A DNA stretch of 15,802 bases from Candidatus Dormiibacterota bacterium (GCA_003151665.1 PLYD01000070.1:14870-30671), one strand, 5' to 3'; positions 5,810 through 13,553 are shown, numbered from the stretch's first letter. Made by a program: numbers and translations. The notes: generated by a model from the sequence alone, not told the origin.

Positions 5810-7347
5810 GCTCGCGCCACCTCCCCGTGAGTCGGAATCGACTCCGTCGAATGATGTGGCATAACAGTCGGCGTGTCAGCGGGACGGTATATGCCGCCCG
5901 GCACTGGCATGAACGATTCGGGGTAGCCCCACATGCCGTGCTCGCTGATGTCGAGCCCGTCCATCTCTTCACGAGGCGAGACGCGCAGGCCGACGGTCTT
6001 CTTGATGATCCAGAAGAGCGAGTAGCTGAGGATGAACACCGTCACGAACGAAGCCGTAACGGCAATCGCCTGCGCGCCAAGCTGGTGGAAGCTGCCGGTG
6101 TAGAAGAGACCGCCCTGACCGACGCCGTTGAACTTGGCGAGCGCCGGCACGGTGAACAAACCGCAGCTGAGCGTGCCCCAGATGCCTGCTAACCCGTGGG
6201 CGGGCAGCGCCCCGACCGGATCGTCGAGGTACTTGTCGAGGGCGAGAACACCGACTACCACGATCACACCTGCAACCGCTCCGATGACGATCGCGGCCCA
6301 CGGCTCGACGTAACCGGATGGCGCGGTGATGGCGACAAGGGCCGCGATGGCACCGTTGCCGATCATGCCAACGTCCATCGTCTTGGTGATGAGATAGATC
6401 GTGGCCAATGCCGCAACCGCACCGGCGGCCGCCGCCAGGTTGGTGACCACCACGACGTCAGCGAAGTGAAGGTTGGTGGCGTTGAGCGTCGAGCCCGGGT
6501 TGAAGCCGAACCACCCGAACCACAAGATGAGCACGCCTAGCTGGGCCAGCGGCATGTTGTGGCCGGGGATGGCGTTGGGCCGCCGGCCCTTCTCATATTT
6601 CCCGATGCGCGGACCGAGGAGGAGCAGCCCGGCGAGGCCGGCCGTGGCTCCCGTGAGGTGCACCACGGTCGAGCCTGCGAAGTCCTGGCTGCCCAGCGTC
6701 GCCATGAGGAACCCACCACCGAAGAGCTGGTGGCTGATGAGCGGATAGATGAAGGCGGCGAAGGGGATGCCAAAGAGGATGTAGACGATGAACTTCGTGC
6801 GCTCGATCATCGTTCCCCAGACGATGGCGAGGGACACGGCGCAGAAAACAAACTCGAAGAACCATTTGGCCGAAGCAGGAGCCGTGCTGAACGCCAGCGC
6901 CGGCAGGTTCATGGCCGAACCCGGGCTGAAGGTCGGGAAGAAGCCGCTGCCGCCGATGAAGGCGAACAGGCCGCCGGCACCGAATGCGAATCCAAACCCG
7001 ACAGCCCAGTAGCTGATCGAGCTCACGCTGAGGTTCGTCACCACCTTGGCGACAACTGTGCCGACGTTCTTCATCCGGCTGAAGCCGACCTCGAGCATCG
7101 CGAAGCCGGCCTGCATGAACATGACGAGGCAGGCGGCGGTGATCACCCAGACGGTGTCGGCCGCAACTCCCGCGGCTTGCGTGGCCGTCGGGTCGTCGGC
7201 CAGAACTGCGATCGGTATCAAGGCGCCCAGACCGGCGACGCCCGCCGCAATCCCAAGCATCCATTTGCGCTTCACGAGCGCGCGCCCTAACAACATTGCG
7301 ACCCCGGCGTCGTGTTGGACGGTCAGTTGATTGTTGGCACCTGGCAA
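5806..7347 (-). CDS. amt: Ammonium transporter of the Amt family
   Basis: This trimeric inner-membrane channel imports ammonium. From the TTG start it is 513 residues with about 11 helices plus a cleavable-looking N-terminal segment (about 25-50, ending VLA|DDP), as in AmtB. Key residues are visible: Asp in QDFAGSTVVH (D222), the pore twin histidines H230 and H384 (in ALPAHGLAGIWG), and FGWFGFNPGS. The cytoplasmic tail has the conserved GLDISEHGMWGYPE, the region that responds to PII, then about 35 extra residues (VPGGIYRPAD to the end). The TTG at 7347 is chosen because AGGAGGTGA lies 10 bases upstream. ATG 7296 is the alternative; an upstream extension to 7515 has no family-like sequence. 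It overlaps glnB by 4 bp. Confidence 0.92.
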   Translation of the reverse strand: MPGANNQLTVQHDAGVAMLLGRALVKRKWMLGIAAGVAGLGALIPIAVLADDPTATQAAGVAADTVWVITAACLVMFMQAGFAMLEVGFSRMKNVGTVVAKVVTNLSVSSISYWAVGFGFAFGAGGLFAFIGGSGFFPTFSPGSAMNLPALAFSTAPASAKWFFEFVFCAVSLAIVWGTMIERTKFIVYILFGIPFAAFIYPLISHQLFGGGFLMATLGSQDFAGSTVVHLTGATAGLAGLLLLGPRIGKYEKGRRPNAIPGHNMPLAQLGVLILWFGWFGFNPGSTLNATNLHFADVVVVTNLAAAAGAVAALATIYLITKTMDVGMIGNGAIAALVAITAPSGYVEPWAAIVIGAVAGVIVVVGVLALDKYLDDPVGALPAHGLAGIWGTLSCGLFTVPALAKFNGVGQGGLFYTGSFHQLGAQAIAVTASFVTVFILSYSLFWIIKKTVGLRVSPREEMDGLDISEHGMWGYPESFMPVPGGIYRPADTPTVMPHHSTESIPTHGEVARA

Positions 7348-7357
7348 AACGACCTCA

Positions 7358-7363
7358 CCTCCT
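7358..7363 (-). promoter_or_regulatory. Strong ribosome binding site supporting the TTG start of amt
   Basis: The minus strand reads AGGAGGTGAGG, an almost perfect anti-16S complement, with the core AGGAGG 10 bases before TTG at 7347. No other in-frame start nearby has comparable support. Confidence 0.65.
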
Positions 7364-7610
7364 GGGCAAACCCCACGAATGACTGCGTGGGCCAAAGCTA
7401 GGGCACGCCCGGGGCGGCTCGAAACGTGTGGATCGGACGAACGAGCCCCTAGCCTCTCGTGTAGCCCACACAATGCCGCGCGCCTTGTGGATATCTTTTC
7501 TCGTGTCATCCACACGTGAAACGGGCCCTCCGATTCGTGGGGGTAGACCGTGATCAGGACCGCCCTGGATTCCTACGATGAACCTCGAGCTCGTCAAATC
7601 AAATGAGGTT

Positions 7611-7616
7611 CAGGAG
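7611..7616 (+). promoter_or_regulatory. Ribosome binding site deciding the glnA start
   Basis: AGGAGG lies six bases before the ATG at 7623. The in-frame ATG at 7578 has no such site and would add 15 residues before the normal N-terminus, so 7623 is taken as the start. Confidence 0.75.
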
Positions 7617-7622
7617 GGTGTG

Positions 7623-9068
7623 ATGGCAGTAGCGACCAAGTCCGGAAGCAAGACCAGCCCGCGCGAGGTAATCGAACGCGCGAAGGCTGAAGGCGTCGAG
7701 GTGGTCGACGTCCGATTCATCGATCTCCCCGGTACGTGGCAGCATTTCAGCCTACCGCTCAGCGAGCTCGAGGTCGACAGCTTCAAGGAAGGCCTCGGAT
7801 TCGACGGCTCGAGCATTCGCGGCTTCCAGGCGATCGATGAGAGCGACATGCTGCTCATCCCTGATCCCGATTCAGCGACCATCGACCCATGTCTTTCGCA
7901 CAAGACGCTCTTCCTGATCTGTGACGTCATCGACCCGATCACCCGCCAGCCGTACAGCCGCGACGGTCGGTTCATAGCCAGGAAGGCCGAGGAACACCTT
8001 CGCCGCTCTGGCATTGCCGATATCAGCTACTGGGGACCAGAGGCTGAGTTCTACCTCTTCAACTCGCTGCGGTTCGACCAGAACGCGCACAGTGGCTACT
8101 ACTACATCGACTCTGAGGAAGGCATCTGGAACTCGGGCAAGAACTCCGAGCCCAACATGGCTTTTAGACCGCGGCACAAGGAAGGCTACTTCCCGGTCCC
8201 ACCGACAGACAAGCAGCAGGACCTTCGCTCGGAGATCATGTTGAAGCTGATCGAAGCTGGCATCCAGGTCGAGGTCCAGCACCACGAGGTCGGCACGGCC
8301 GGCCAGGCCGAGATCGACATGCGCTTCGACACCCTGACCAAGATGGGCGACAAGATGATGGTGTTCAAGTACGTCATCAAGAACGTCGCTGCGCAGCACG
8401 GCTACGTCGCGACCTTCATGCCCAAGCCGCTGTTCCAGGACAACGGCTCCGGGATGCACATTCACCAGAGCCTGTGGAAGGACGGACAGAACCTGTTCGC
8501 CGACAGCAAGGGCTACGCCGGGCTGAGCGAGATGGCCGTGCACTACATCGGCGGCCTGCTCAAGCACGCGCCGGCTCTGCTGGCGATCTGCGCTCCGACG
8601 ACGAACTCCTACCGGCGATTGGTTCCCGGTTACGAAGCGCCGATCAATCTCGTCTACTCCAAGCGCAACCGCTCGGCTTGCGTCCGCATCCCGATGTACT
8701 CGACCAATCCGAAGACCAAGCGGGTCGAGTTCCGATCGCCGGACCCGGCCGCCAACCCGTACCTCGCGTTCTCCGCTTGCTTGATGGCCGGCCTCGACGG
8801 CATCAAGAACAAGATCATGCCGCCCGAGCCGGTCGACAAGGACATCTACGAGCTCGAGGGCCCTGAGAAGGCCAAGATCAAGTCAGTGCCGGGTTCCCTC
8901 GCCGAGGCGCTCAACGCGCTCGAGAAGGACCACGCGTTCTTGCTCGAGGGCGATGTGTTCACCAAGGACGTCATCGAGACCTGGATCGACTACAAGCGCA
9001 AGCGAGAGGTCGACCCGGTGGCCCTTAGGCCACACCCATGGGAGTTCATGCTGTACGCGGACGTCTAA
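7623..9068 (+). CDS. glnA: Glutamine synthetase type I (beta-like)
   Basis: This 481-residue, probably dodecameric cytoplasmic enzyme makes glutamine from glutamate, ammonia and ATP. Motifs in order are [10 protein letters not shown] (59-68), the metal and substrate region [11 protein letters not shown] (136-146), [16 protein letters not shown] (220-235), and the ATP-binding signature [16 protein letters not shown] (268-283). NRSACVRIP (349-357) and [12 protein letters not shown] (369-380) follow. Y409 in KDIYEL sits where E. coli GlnA is adenylylated (Tyr397), so control by adenylylation is possible if a GlnE exists elsewhere. Length is normal. It diverges from amt-glnB, which delivers its substrate, and ends at a strong terminator. 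Regulation probably occurs through the shared upstream region. Confidence 0.96.
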   Translation: MAVATKSGSKTSPREVIERAKAEGVEVVDVRFIDLPGTWQHFSLPLSELEVDSFKEGLGFDGSSIRGFQAIDESDMLLIPDPDSATIDPCLSHKTLFLICDVIDPITRQPYSRDGRFIARKAEEHLRRSGIADISYWGPEAEFYLFNSLRFDQNAHSGYYYIDSEEGIWNSGKNSEPNMAFRPRHKEGYFPVPPTDKQQDLRSEIMLKLIEAGIQVEVQHHEVGTAGQAEIDMRFDTLTKMGDKMMVFKYVIKNVAAQHGYVATFMPKPLFQDNGSGMHIHQSLWKDGQNLFADSKGYAGLSEMAVHYIGGLLKHAPALLAICAPTTNSYRRLVPGYEAPINLVYSKRNRSACVRIPMYSTNPKTKRVEFRSPDPAANPYLAFSACLMAGLDGIKNKIMPPEPVDKDIYELEGPEKAKIKSVPGSLAEALNALEKDHAFLLEGDVFTKDVIETWIDYKRKREVDPVALRPHPWEFMLYADV

Positions 9069-9087
9069 CTAACCGAACTCTCACGAC

Positions 9088-9116
9088 AAGGGCCCTGGCA
9101 CCGAGCCGGGGCCCTT
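9088..9116. terminator. Hairpin terminator between convergent glnA and the PucR-type regulator
   Basis: AAGGGCCC (9088-9095) pairs with GGGCCCTT (9109-9116), with further GG/CC pairing inside. CCTGTTAT follows on the plus strand and CTTGTCGTGAG on the minus strand. The symmetric stem in a 52-bp convergent gap suggests it works in both directions. Confidence 0.8.
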
Positions 9117-9120
9117 CCTG

Positions 9121-10920
9121 TTATATACCGAGCATCGTCCGCGCGCGGAGCGCTATAGATATCGCCACTCTCGTTTCCGGGTCGTCCAGCTGGAGGCCCG
9201 TCAGGGTCTGGATCCGCTCGACCCGGTAGCTCATCGAGTTGATGTGGATGCCGAGGTTCCTTGCGGCCGCACGTCGCACCCACCGCGCTGCGGACAGCGC
9301 TTCCAAAGTTTCGAGCAGCGGCGTGTCGCGTGATTGCGCGTAGCTCAGCAGGGTGCCCAGCAGCTCATCCACGAATCGCCGCAACGCATCGGGGCTTTGC
9401 ACCTCGAGCAGCAGGCGGAAGGCGCCCAGCGAGCGATAGGAGGCGACGCGGCCTCGACCGCCGGCGCGTCGGGTCAAACGCAGCGCCTGCCTGGCTTCGA
9501 GGTGGGAGCGCGCGAGCTCGCCCACCGAGTTCGCCAGGTTGCCGATCCCAACTGAGGCCGACCCCGGCTTCATGACCGGCGCGGCTCCCGCGAGTATCTG
9601 TGCGGCAAGCTTCTCGATGGCCGCGAGGTCAGGCGCCACTTCGTCGGGCACCAGGAATACTGCTGACGCGGATCGCACAAGGGTGAGGGCGTCGGGCAGG
9701 CGAGAGCGAACGAACCCGCTGAGCGCAGAGTCGAGCCGGTCCTGGCGCCCGGGAGCGGCCAGGGCCGCCTCGGTCTCGTCATCGTCCGGCTCCAGGACCA
9801 TCACCCACGCACGTTGAGGGAGCCGGTGCCCGAGTCGCTCCGCCTGGCGCGCGATTCTCTCGGCCTCGTCGCCCTCGAGCCCACCCGCCAGCACCTCCTC
9901 CACGAGGTCACCTCGCAGCCGGCGCTCGACCTCAGCGGCCGCGCGCTCCTTGGCCAGCTCCAGCGCCAGGATGGTCGAGCCGTGCTCCAGCGCTCGGCGC
10001 CGACCGTGAGAATCGACGGTCTTCTCGTCGACCCCGACCGCAAGAAGGCCGAGCACGTCAGGCCCGGCACGGACTGGCACCAGGTCGACCAAGCGCGCTG
10101 GCCTGCCCGCGTTCATGCGCACCTCACGCGCTCCCGCCTGCGCCAGCGGGGTGGGCACGTGGATGCGCGGCGGCATCCCGTCAGACGCTTCGCCGGCCCC
10201 CCGCACGCGATAGCCGCCGGCCGAGTAGAGGGCGGCGCGCCCGCCGGCGAGCGATCCAATGACTTCGAGGATCGATTGAATGCCGGCGCCCTCCAGCGAG
10301 AGGCGCGTGAAGCGTTCGTGAATGTCGTGCGACAGCTGAATCTCCGCGAGCTGGACCTCCATCGCCCTCTGAAGCTCGCTTCGCTCCAGGATCCCGGCCA
10401 CCTGGCCAGCGATCGCAAGCAGGAAGTCGATGTCGCCGGAGTCGAAGTCTCGCTTGTATGCCGTCTGGACGTTGAGCACGCCAACCAACCGTGGACCGGA
10501 TTCGATCGGGACCGAGAGCATCGAATGGAACCGATCCTCATCGAGGCCCGGGACCCACTTCCAGTGCGGCTCCATGCTCACGTCCGCCACCACGGCGGGC
10601 CGGCGCGTGTCGGCCACCCAACCAGTGATGCCCTCGCCCACCCTCATGACCACCTTGCCGACCATCGTCTCGTTCAGCCCGTTCGTCGCGGTCAGGAGGA
10701 GCTCGCGGCCTCGGGAGGAAACGAGGTAGAGGGAGCACACATCGGTACCCATGGCGGACGTGGCCTCGCGGATGATGAGCTCGAGGAGTTCATCCGGACG
10801 CTGCGTCGAGGCGGCCGCTTGCGCGAGCCTCACGAGGAAGCTGAGCTCCCGAGCCGCCAGGCTGGAGTCGGCGCCCTCGGTGCTTGCGGCCATTCTTCGC
10901 AGCTTACGGCCCTGTTTCAT
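9121..10920 (-). CDS. GAF-domain transcriptional regulator of the PucR/CdaR type
   Basis: This 599-residue protein has an N-terminal GAF domain (about 25-185; SLYLVSSRGRELLLTATNGL, VGEGITGWVAD, LSVPI, VGVLNVQT) that probably binds a small ligand. A long helical and variable middle follows. A CdaR GGDEF-like module (about 345-500) contains SVGIGNLANSVGELARSHLEARQAL. The C-terminal PucR helix-turn-helix (about 530-595) reads ETLEALSAARWVRRAAARNLGIHINSMSYRVERIQTLTGLQL. Relatives control purine, sugar-acid or amino-acid use, often as activators. The target is not shown; position next to glnA hints at nitrogen metabolism but the genes converge. The start is uncertain between ATG 10920 and ATG 10893; neither has a good Shine-Dalgarno sequence. 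TGTGCTGTTCACA just upstream (minus strand) could be an operator. Confidence 0.85.
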   Translation of the reverse strand: MKQGRKLRRMAASTEGADSSLAARELSFLVRLAQAAASTQRPDELLELIIREATSAMGTDVCSLYLVSSRGRELLLTATNGLNETMVGKVVMRVGEGITGWVADTRRPAVVADVSMEPHWKWVPGLDEDRFHSMLSVPIESGPRLVGVLNVQTAYKRDFDSGDIDFLLAIAGQVAGILERSELQRAMEVQLAEIQLSHDIHERFTRLSLEGAGIQSILEVIGSLAGGRAALYSAGGYRVRGAGEASDGMPPRIHVPTPLAQAGAREVRMNAGRPARLVDLVPVRAGPDVLGLLAVGVDEKTVDSHGRRRALEHGSTILALELAKERAAAEVERRLRGDLVEEVLAGGLEGDEAERIARQAERLGHRLPQRAWVMVLEPDDDETEAALAAPGRQDRLDSALSGFVRSRLPDALTLVRSASAVFLVPDEVAPDLAAIEKLAAQILAGAAPVMKPGSASVGIGNLANSVGELARSHLEARQALRLTRRAGGRGRVASYRSLGAFRLLLEVQSPDALRRFVDELLGTLLSYAQSRDTPLLETLEALSAARWVRRAAARNLGIHINSMSYRVERIQTLTGLQLDDPETRVAISIALRARTMLGI

Positions 10921-10978
10921 GCTAAAACTCGTGTGAACAGCACAACCTACGCCCGGGGGATAGTGTGATGCAAACGAG

Positions 10979-11157
10979 TTATGAGAGGAGACCCAGGTAG
11001 CCTCTCATCGGCGGGGGCTTCGCGCGCGCCTGCTCTTTCTCCTTATTAGGAGGGGATTTTTTGAGACTGGTTTTCTCATCGCGATGCTCGGAGTTATAGG
11101 AACAAAGTCATGGCCGGGGGGACCCTGGCCAACCCTGCCACGCTGGTGTACGGGACG
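10979..11157 (+). repeat. Structured intergenic repeat, copy C
   Basis: This copy begins with an outer hairpin, ATGAGAGG...CCTCTCAT (10981-11008; 8 bp, then an AG/AG internal loop and ACC/GGT pairs). A GC-rich segment ending CGCGCGCCTGCTC (11009-11034) and a diverged AT-rich middle follow. The core AACAAAGTCATGGCC begins near 11101, with the hairpin GGCCGGGG-GGA-CCCTGGCC (11112-11130), where one C-G pair of the other copies becomes U-G in RNA. It lies in sense orientation upstream of the aminotransferase gene, unlike copies A and B, which follow genes. The rest of the 10921-11200 gap holds a GGGAC/GTCCC palindrome (11152-11162) and no gene I can defend. Confidence 0.82.
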
Positions 11158-11200
11158 GTCCCGCTATGGCCGGCCCGAATCGGGGTAGGCTAGGCGGCAC

Positions 11201-12622
11201 GTGCCCCTTTCACACTCCGGCCGCTGGCGCGAACACTTCGCCGGTGTCGACCTGCCAGTGCCGGTTCATGGCGGCGGCACGGTCATCGGAATCAACTTCG
11301 ACAACGCCGCCAGCACGCCGCCGCTGAGGCGCGTCCGTGATGCCGTCACGGGTTTCGCCGATGTTTACTCGAGCGTCCACCGCGGCACCGGCTACAAATC
11401 GCGCATGGCGACCGAGGCGTATGAGCAAGCGCGCGAGCGGGTCGCCGAATTTCTGAATGTCGACGCTCAGAGCCAGGTCGTCATCTTTGTCAAAGGCACG
11501 ACCGATGCCCTCAACCGAATCGCGGCCGAGCAAGCTCGGCTCGACGGCCGCCAGGTGCTCGTGACCGAGATGGAGCACCACGCGGACCTGTTGCCATGGC
11601 GCCACCGCAGCGGCCACTTGATGGTTGGCCTGACGCCCGACGGCTATATCGACCTCGACGCCATCGAGAACGCGCTGAAGGACAGCGACGGCCGTATCGG
11701 CCTGGTCGCGGTGAGTGGGGCATCCAATGTCACGGGATTCATCTCCCCTATTCATGAGATTGCGGAGATCGCGCACCGGTACGGCGCGCTCGTCTCGGTC
11801 GATGCCGCGCAGCTCGCCCCACATCGACGCATCGACATCCGTCCGGCGGATGACCCGGGTCACCTCGATTTCGTCTCGTTCTCGGGCCACAAGATGTACG
11901 CGCCTTATGGCGCCGGAGTGCTCGTCGCCCCGCGCGACTTCTTCGCCGGAGCTCCCGAGGTGATGGGTGGCGGCGCGATCAGGATCGTGACCTGGGACGA
12001 CACTGTGTGGGCCGACCTGCCGGACCGCGAGGAGGCGGGCTCGCCGAACGTGATCGGAGCAGTCGCACTCGGGGTCGCCATCGAAACTCTGTTGGAGCTC
12101 GGCTTCGACGAGATGCTCCAGCATGAGACTGAGCTCGGCCGGCGCCTGCTCAAGACCTTGGGCGAAATTCCCGGCGTGACGGTGCTTGGGGGCATCGGCT
12201 CAGGCCTGGAGCCCGAGCGCCTGGGCCTCGCCAGCTTTGTCATCGACGGCGTCCACCACGGCCTGGCTGCGGCGGCACTCAGCCATGAATGGGGAGTGGC
12301 CGTCCGCAACGGCTGCTTCTGCGCCAATCCCTATGTCTTCCACCTTCTCAACATGAGCAAGAAAGCGATCGAAGAAGTTGAAGGAGAGGTGGCGGCGGAT
12401 CGCCGAACTGCCCTGCCCGGCGCGGTGCGCGCCAGCCTCGCCCCCTACAACGACGACGCCGAGGTGGACCGGTTCGCCGACGCGGTTAGCCGTGTCGCCA
12501 GTGGACAGTTGAAGACGCGCTACGAGCAGGCGGGCGATGGCACATTCGCCCCGGAAGACGGGTGGCCGGCAATCCTGAATCCGCTGGAATCATTGGCGAA
12601 ACGCGGCGGCTTGAAAACTTAG
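11201..12622 (+). CDS. Class V aminotransferase-fold PLP enzyme, cysteine desulfurase/selenocysteine lyase-like
   Basis: This 473-residue enzyme has the SufS-like layout: FDNAASTP (33-40), EMEHHADLLPW (123-133) with the PLP-stacking histidine, SVDAAQLAPH (199-208) with the PLP aspartate, and SFSGHKMYAPYGAGV (226-240), where K231 should form the Schiff base. The segment NGCFCANPY (370-378) puts a cysteine near the position of the SufS catalytic cysteine, but with CFC in place of the common HxC arrangement. Mobilisation of sulfur from cysteine is therefore plausible but not proven. About 70 residues follow the usual fold end. There are no suf or isc partners nearby. GTG 11201 is the first start with a family-like N-terminus following; its ribosome binding site is weak. 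Repeat copy C lies upstream. The gene is probably in operon with the small membrane protein. Confidence 0.82.
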   Translation: MPLSHSGRWREHFAGVDLPVPVHGGGTVIGINFDNAASTPPLRRVRDAVTGFADVYSSVHRGTGYKSRMATEAYEQARERVAEFLNVDAQSQVVIFVKGTTDALNRIAAEQARLDGRQVLVTEMEHHADLLPWRHRSGHLMVGLTPDGYIDLDAIENALKDSDGRIGLVAVSGASNVTGFISPIHEIAEIAHRYGALVSVDAAQLAPHRRIDIRPADDPGHLDFVSFSGHKMYAPYGAGVLVAPRDFFAGAPEVMGGGAIRIVTWDDTVWADLPDREEAGSPNVIGAVALGVAIETLLELGFDEMLQHETELGRRLLKTLGEIPGVTVLGGIGSGLEPERLGLASFVIDGVHHGLAAAALSHEWGVAVRNGCFCANPYVFHLLNMSKKAIEEVEGEVAADRRTALPGAVRASLAPYNDDAEVDRFADAVSRVASGQLKTRYEQAGDGTFAPEDGWPAILNPLESLAKRGGLKT

Positions 12623-12634
12623 GGGAGTTTGTTG

Positions 12635-12823
12635 ATGAAGCTTCTGGTCGAAATTCTGTTGGCGATCTTTCTCCACCCGATCATCTGGGTCCTGTGCGTG
12701 ATCAACATCGTCGGGCGCACGGACATGGGCGGGCTGAGCAAGGTGTTGTGGATCATCATCACCTTCTTCTGGGGCATTGGCCCAATCCTGTACGTGCTAC
12801 TGGGCAAGGGAGCCTTCTGGTAG
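12635..12823 (+). CDS. Small two-helix membrane protein, PLDc_N-like
   Basis: This 62-residue protein has two hydrophobic helices (about 3-27 and 38-58) linked by a short polar turn, VGRTDMGGLSK. The second half, KVLWIIITFFWGIGPILYVLLGKG, resembles the phospholipase D N-terminal membrane domain (PLDc_N), which occurs alone as small membrane proteins of unknown role. AGGGGAG seven bases before ATG 12635 overlaps the stop of the upstream aminotransferase gene, so the two are probably cotranscribed and coupled. Two TTG codons just upstream are in frame but less likely starts. No function can be assigned. Confidence 0.7.
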   Translation: MKLLVEILLAIFLHPIIWVLCVINIVGRTDMGGLSKVLWIIITFFWGIGPILYVLLGKGAFW

Positions 12824-12827
12824 AGAT

Positions 12828-13473
12828 ATGGTCGCGCCGACCAGGGAACGCTCGGCCACTCGAGCGCTGGTACTGGGCCTTCTCGCACTGCCGTTCGGCA
12901 TCACCTACCCGTGGGGCGGAAACGACCAAACGTACAGCCTGGCCGAGCGCGAGGCGAAAGCCATGGGTGCAGCACTTTTCGTGTCGGAGTTTGGCAACGA
13001 TCCGAGCTATGACTCGCTCCTACTGACCAATGAGCTCCAGGAGCAGGAGAGGCATCTTGTCGGCTTTGCCTTCTGGACCTGGAAGGAGAACGGCGGCTCC
13101 AACAGCTGGGGAGTGTTCGACCCGGCCGGCACCGAGGTCAGCCCGCTTGCGTCCAGCGGTTGCATCCGTCCAGCCCGCGAACGCCAGCTGGCGCGGGTCT
13201 ACCCGCGGGCCTCCGCAGACCCCAAGCTGAGTTATCACTAAAACTCGGATACTGGCGCGTTCGCGCTCCAGGCTCGCGGGAATGCAGACGACACCCCCAC
13301 CCTGGTCTACATCCCACGCCGAGGTGACCGGGGAGGTGAGTGTGCTCGGCGCCTTCTCCGACCGGTCGGTCACCCCGAACAGCGATGGCAGCCGTCTGGT
13401 CGCAGCCACACCGTCCGGCGGCGTTTTCTCGATCGCGGTGGCGGCGGCACCTTTCGCTCTGACCGGCTGCTAG
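12828..13473 (+). pseudogene. Decayed glycoside hydrolase family 5 (endoglycoceramidase/cellulase-like) C-terminal remnant
   Basis: The first frame reads TYPWGGNDQTYSLAEREAKA, then AMGAALFVSEFGNDP and GFAFWTWKENGG, as in the C-terminal part of GH5 enzymes, where E in SEFG is the catalytic nucleophile. ARVYPRASADPKLSYH then meets TAA at 13239-13241. The same frame continues as NSDTGAFALQARGNADDTPT and LVYIP, clearly still homologous. A one-base shift near 13311-13320 moves the reading to EVTGEVSVLGAFSDRSVTP, ending ALTGC at 13473. The N-terminal catalytic part with the acid/base glutamate is absent. The first 20 or so residues (TRALVLGLLALPFG) look like a leader fused by deletion, or unrelated sequence. 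The locus has a stop, a frameshift and a truncation, so a working hydrolase is not expected. Confidence 0.8.
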
Positions 13474-13486
13474 ACCCCTGGTCGCG

Positions 13487-13504
13487 GCGGCAAATTGTTG
13501 CCGC
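13487..13504. terminator. Hairpin in the gap before the FtsEX fusion gene
   Basis: GCGGCAA-ATTG-TTGCCGC is a perfect 7-bp stem with a 4-base loop, 13 bp after the pseudogene stop. TATTGGG follows; the lack of a T run makes termination uncertain. Confidence 0.45.
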
Positions 13505-13547
13505 TATTGGGTCGGCTTAGCGCCTCCTGCCCGTCACCTGCTTCGAC

Positions 13548-13553
13548 TAATCT
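13548..13553 (+). promoter_or_regulatory. Possible -10 element of the FtsEX operon
   Basis: TAATCT fits a TANNNT-type -10 and lies 15 bases before the GTG at 13569, giving a very short leader. No convincing -35 hexamer is seen. This is inference from position only. Confidence 0.25.

Larger units (their letters stand above)
7348..7622. promoter_or_regulatory. Divergent amt/glnA control region with repeated TGTGGAT motifs
   Basis: This gap between two divergent nitrogen genes must hold both promoters. It contains CGTGTGGAT (7425-7433), TTGTGGAT (7485-7492) and ATCCACACG (7508-7516). The last is the exact reverse complement of the first, and the second and third form an inverted repeat with 15 bases between the arms. 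A TACGAT hexamer at 7573-7578 is a possible glnA -10, and TAGCTT on the minus strand near 7395-7400 a weak candidate for amt. I see no clear sigma-54 promoter. A nitrogen regulator operator is plausible; the motifs also resemble DnaA boxes imperfectly. Confidence 0.45.

Noticed and set aside
6559..7290. 243-codon open frame on the plus strand opposite amt
   Set aside because: It mirrors the amt coding frame, is composed of Glu/Arg/Asp-rich sequence and has no motif.
7348..7515. Longer N-terminus for the ammonium transporter
   Set aside because: The extra 56 residues are unlike any Amt N-terminus and cover the control region; a near-perfect Shine-Dalgarno points to TTG 7347.
7425..7516. TGTGGAT cluster as DnaA boxes of a replication origin
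   Set aside because: None matches the TTATCCACA consensus fully, there is no AT-rich unwinding region, and dnaA, dnaN or other origin-linked genes are absent.
9814..10968. 384-codon open frame on the plus strand opposite the PucR-type regulator
   Set aside because: It is the antisense shadow of a well-supported gene in GC-rich DNA, His/Arg/Asp-rich with no recognisable domain.
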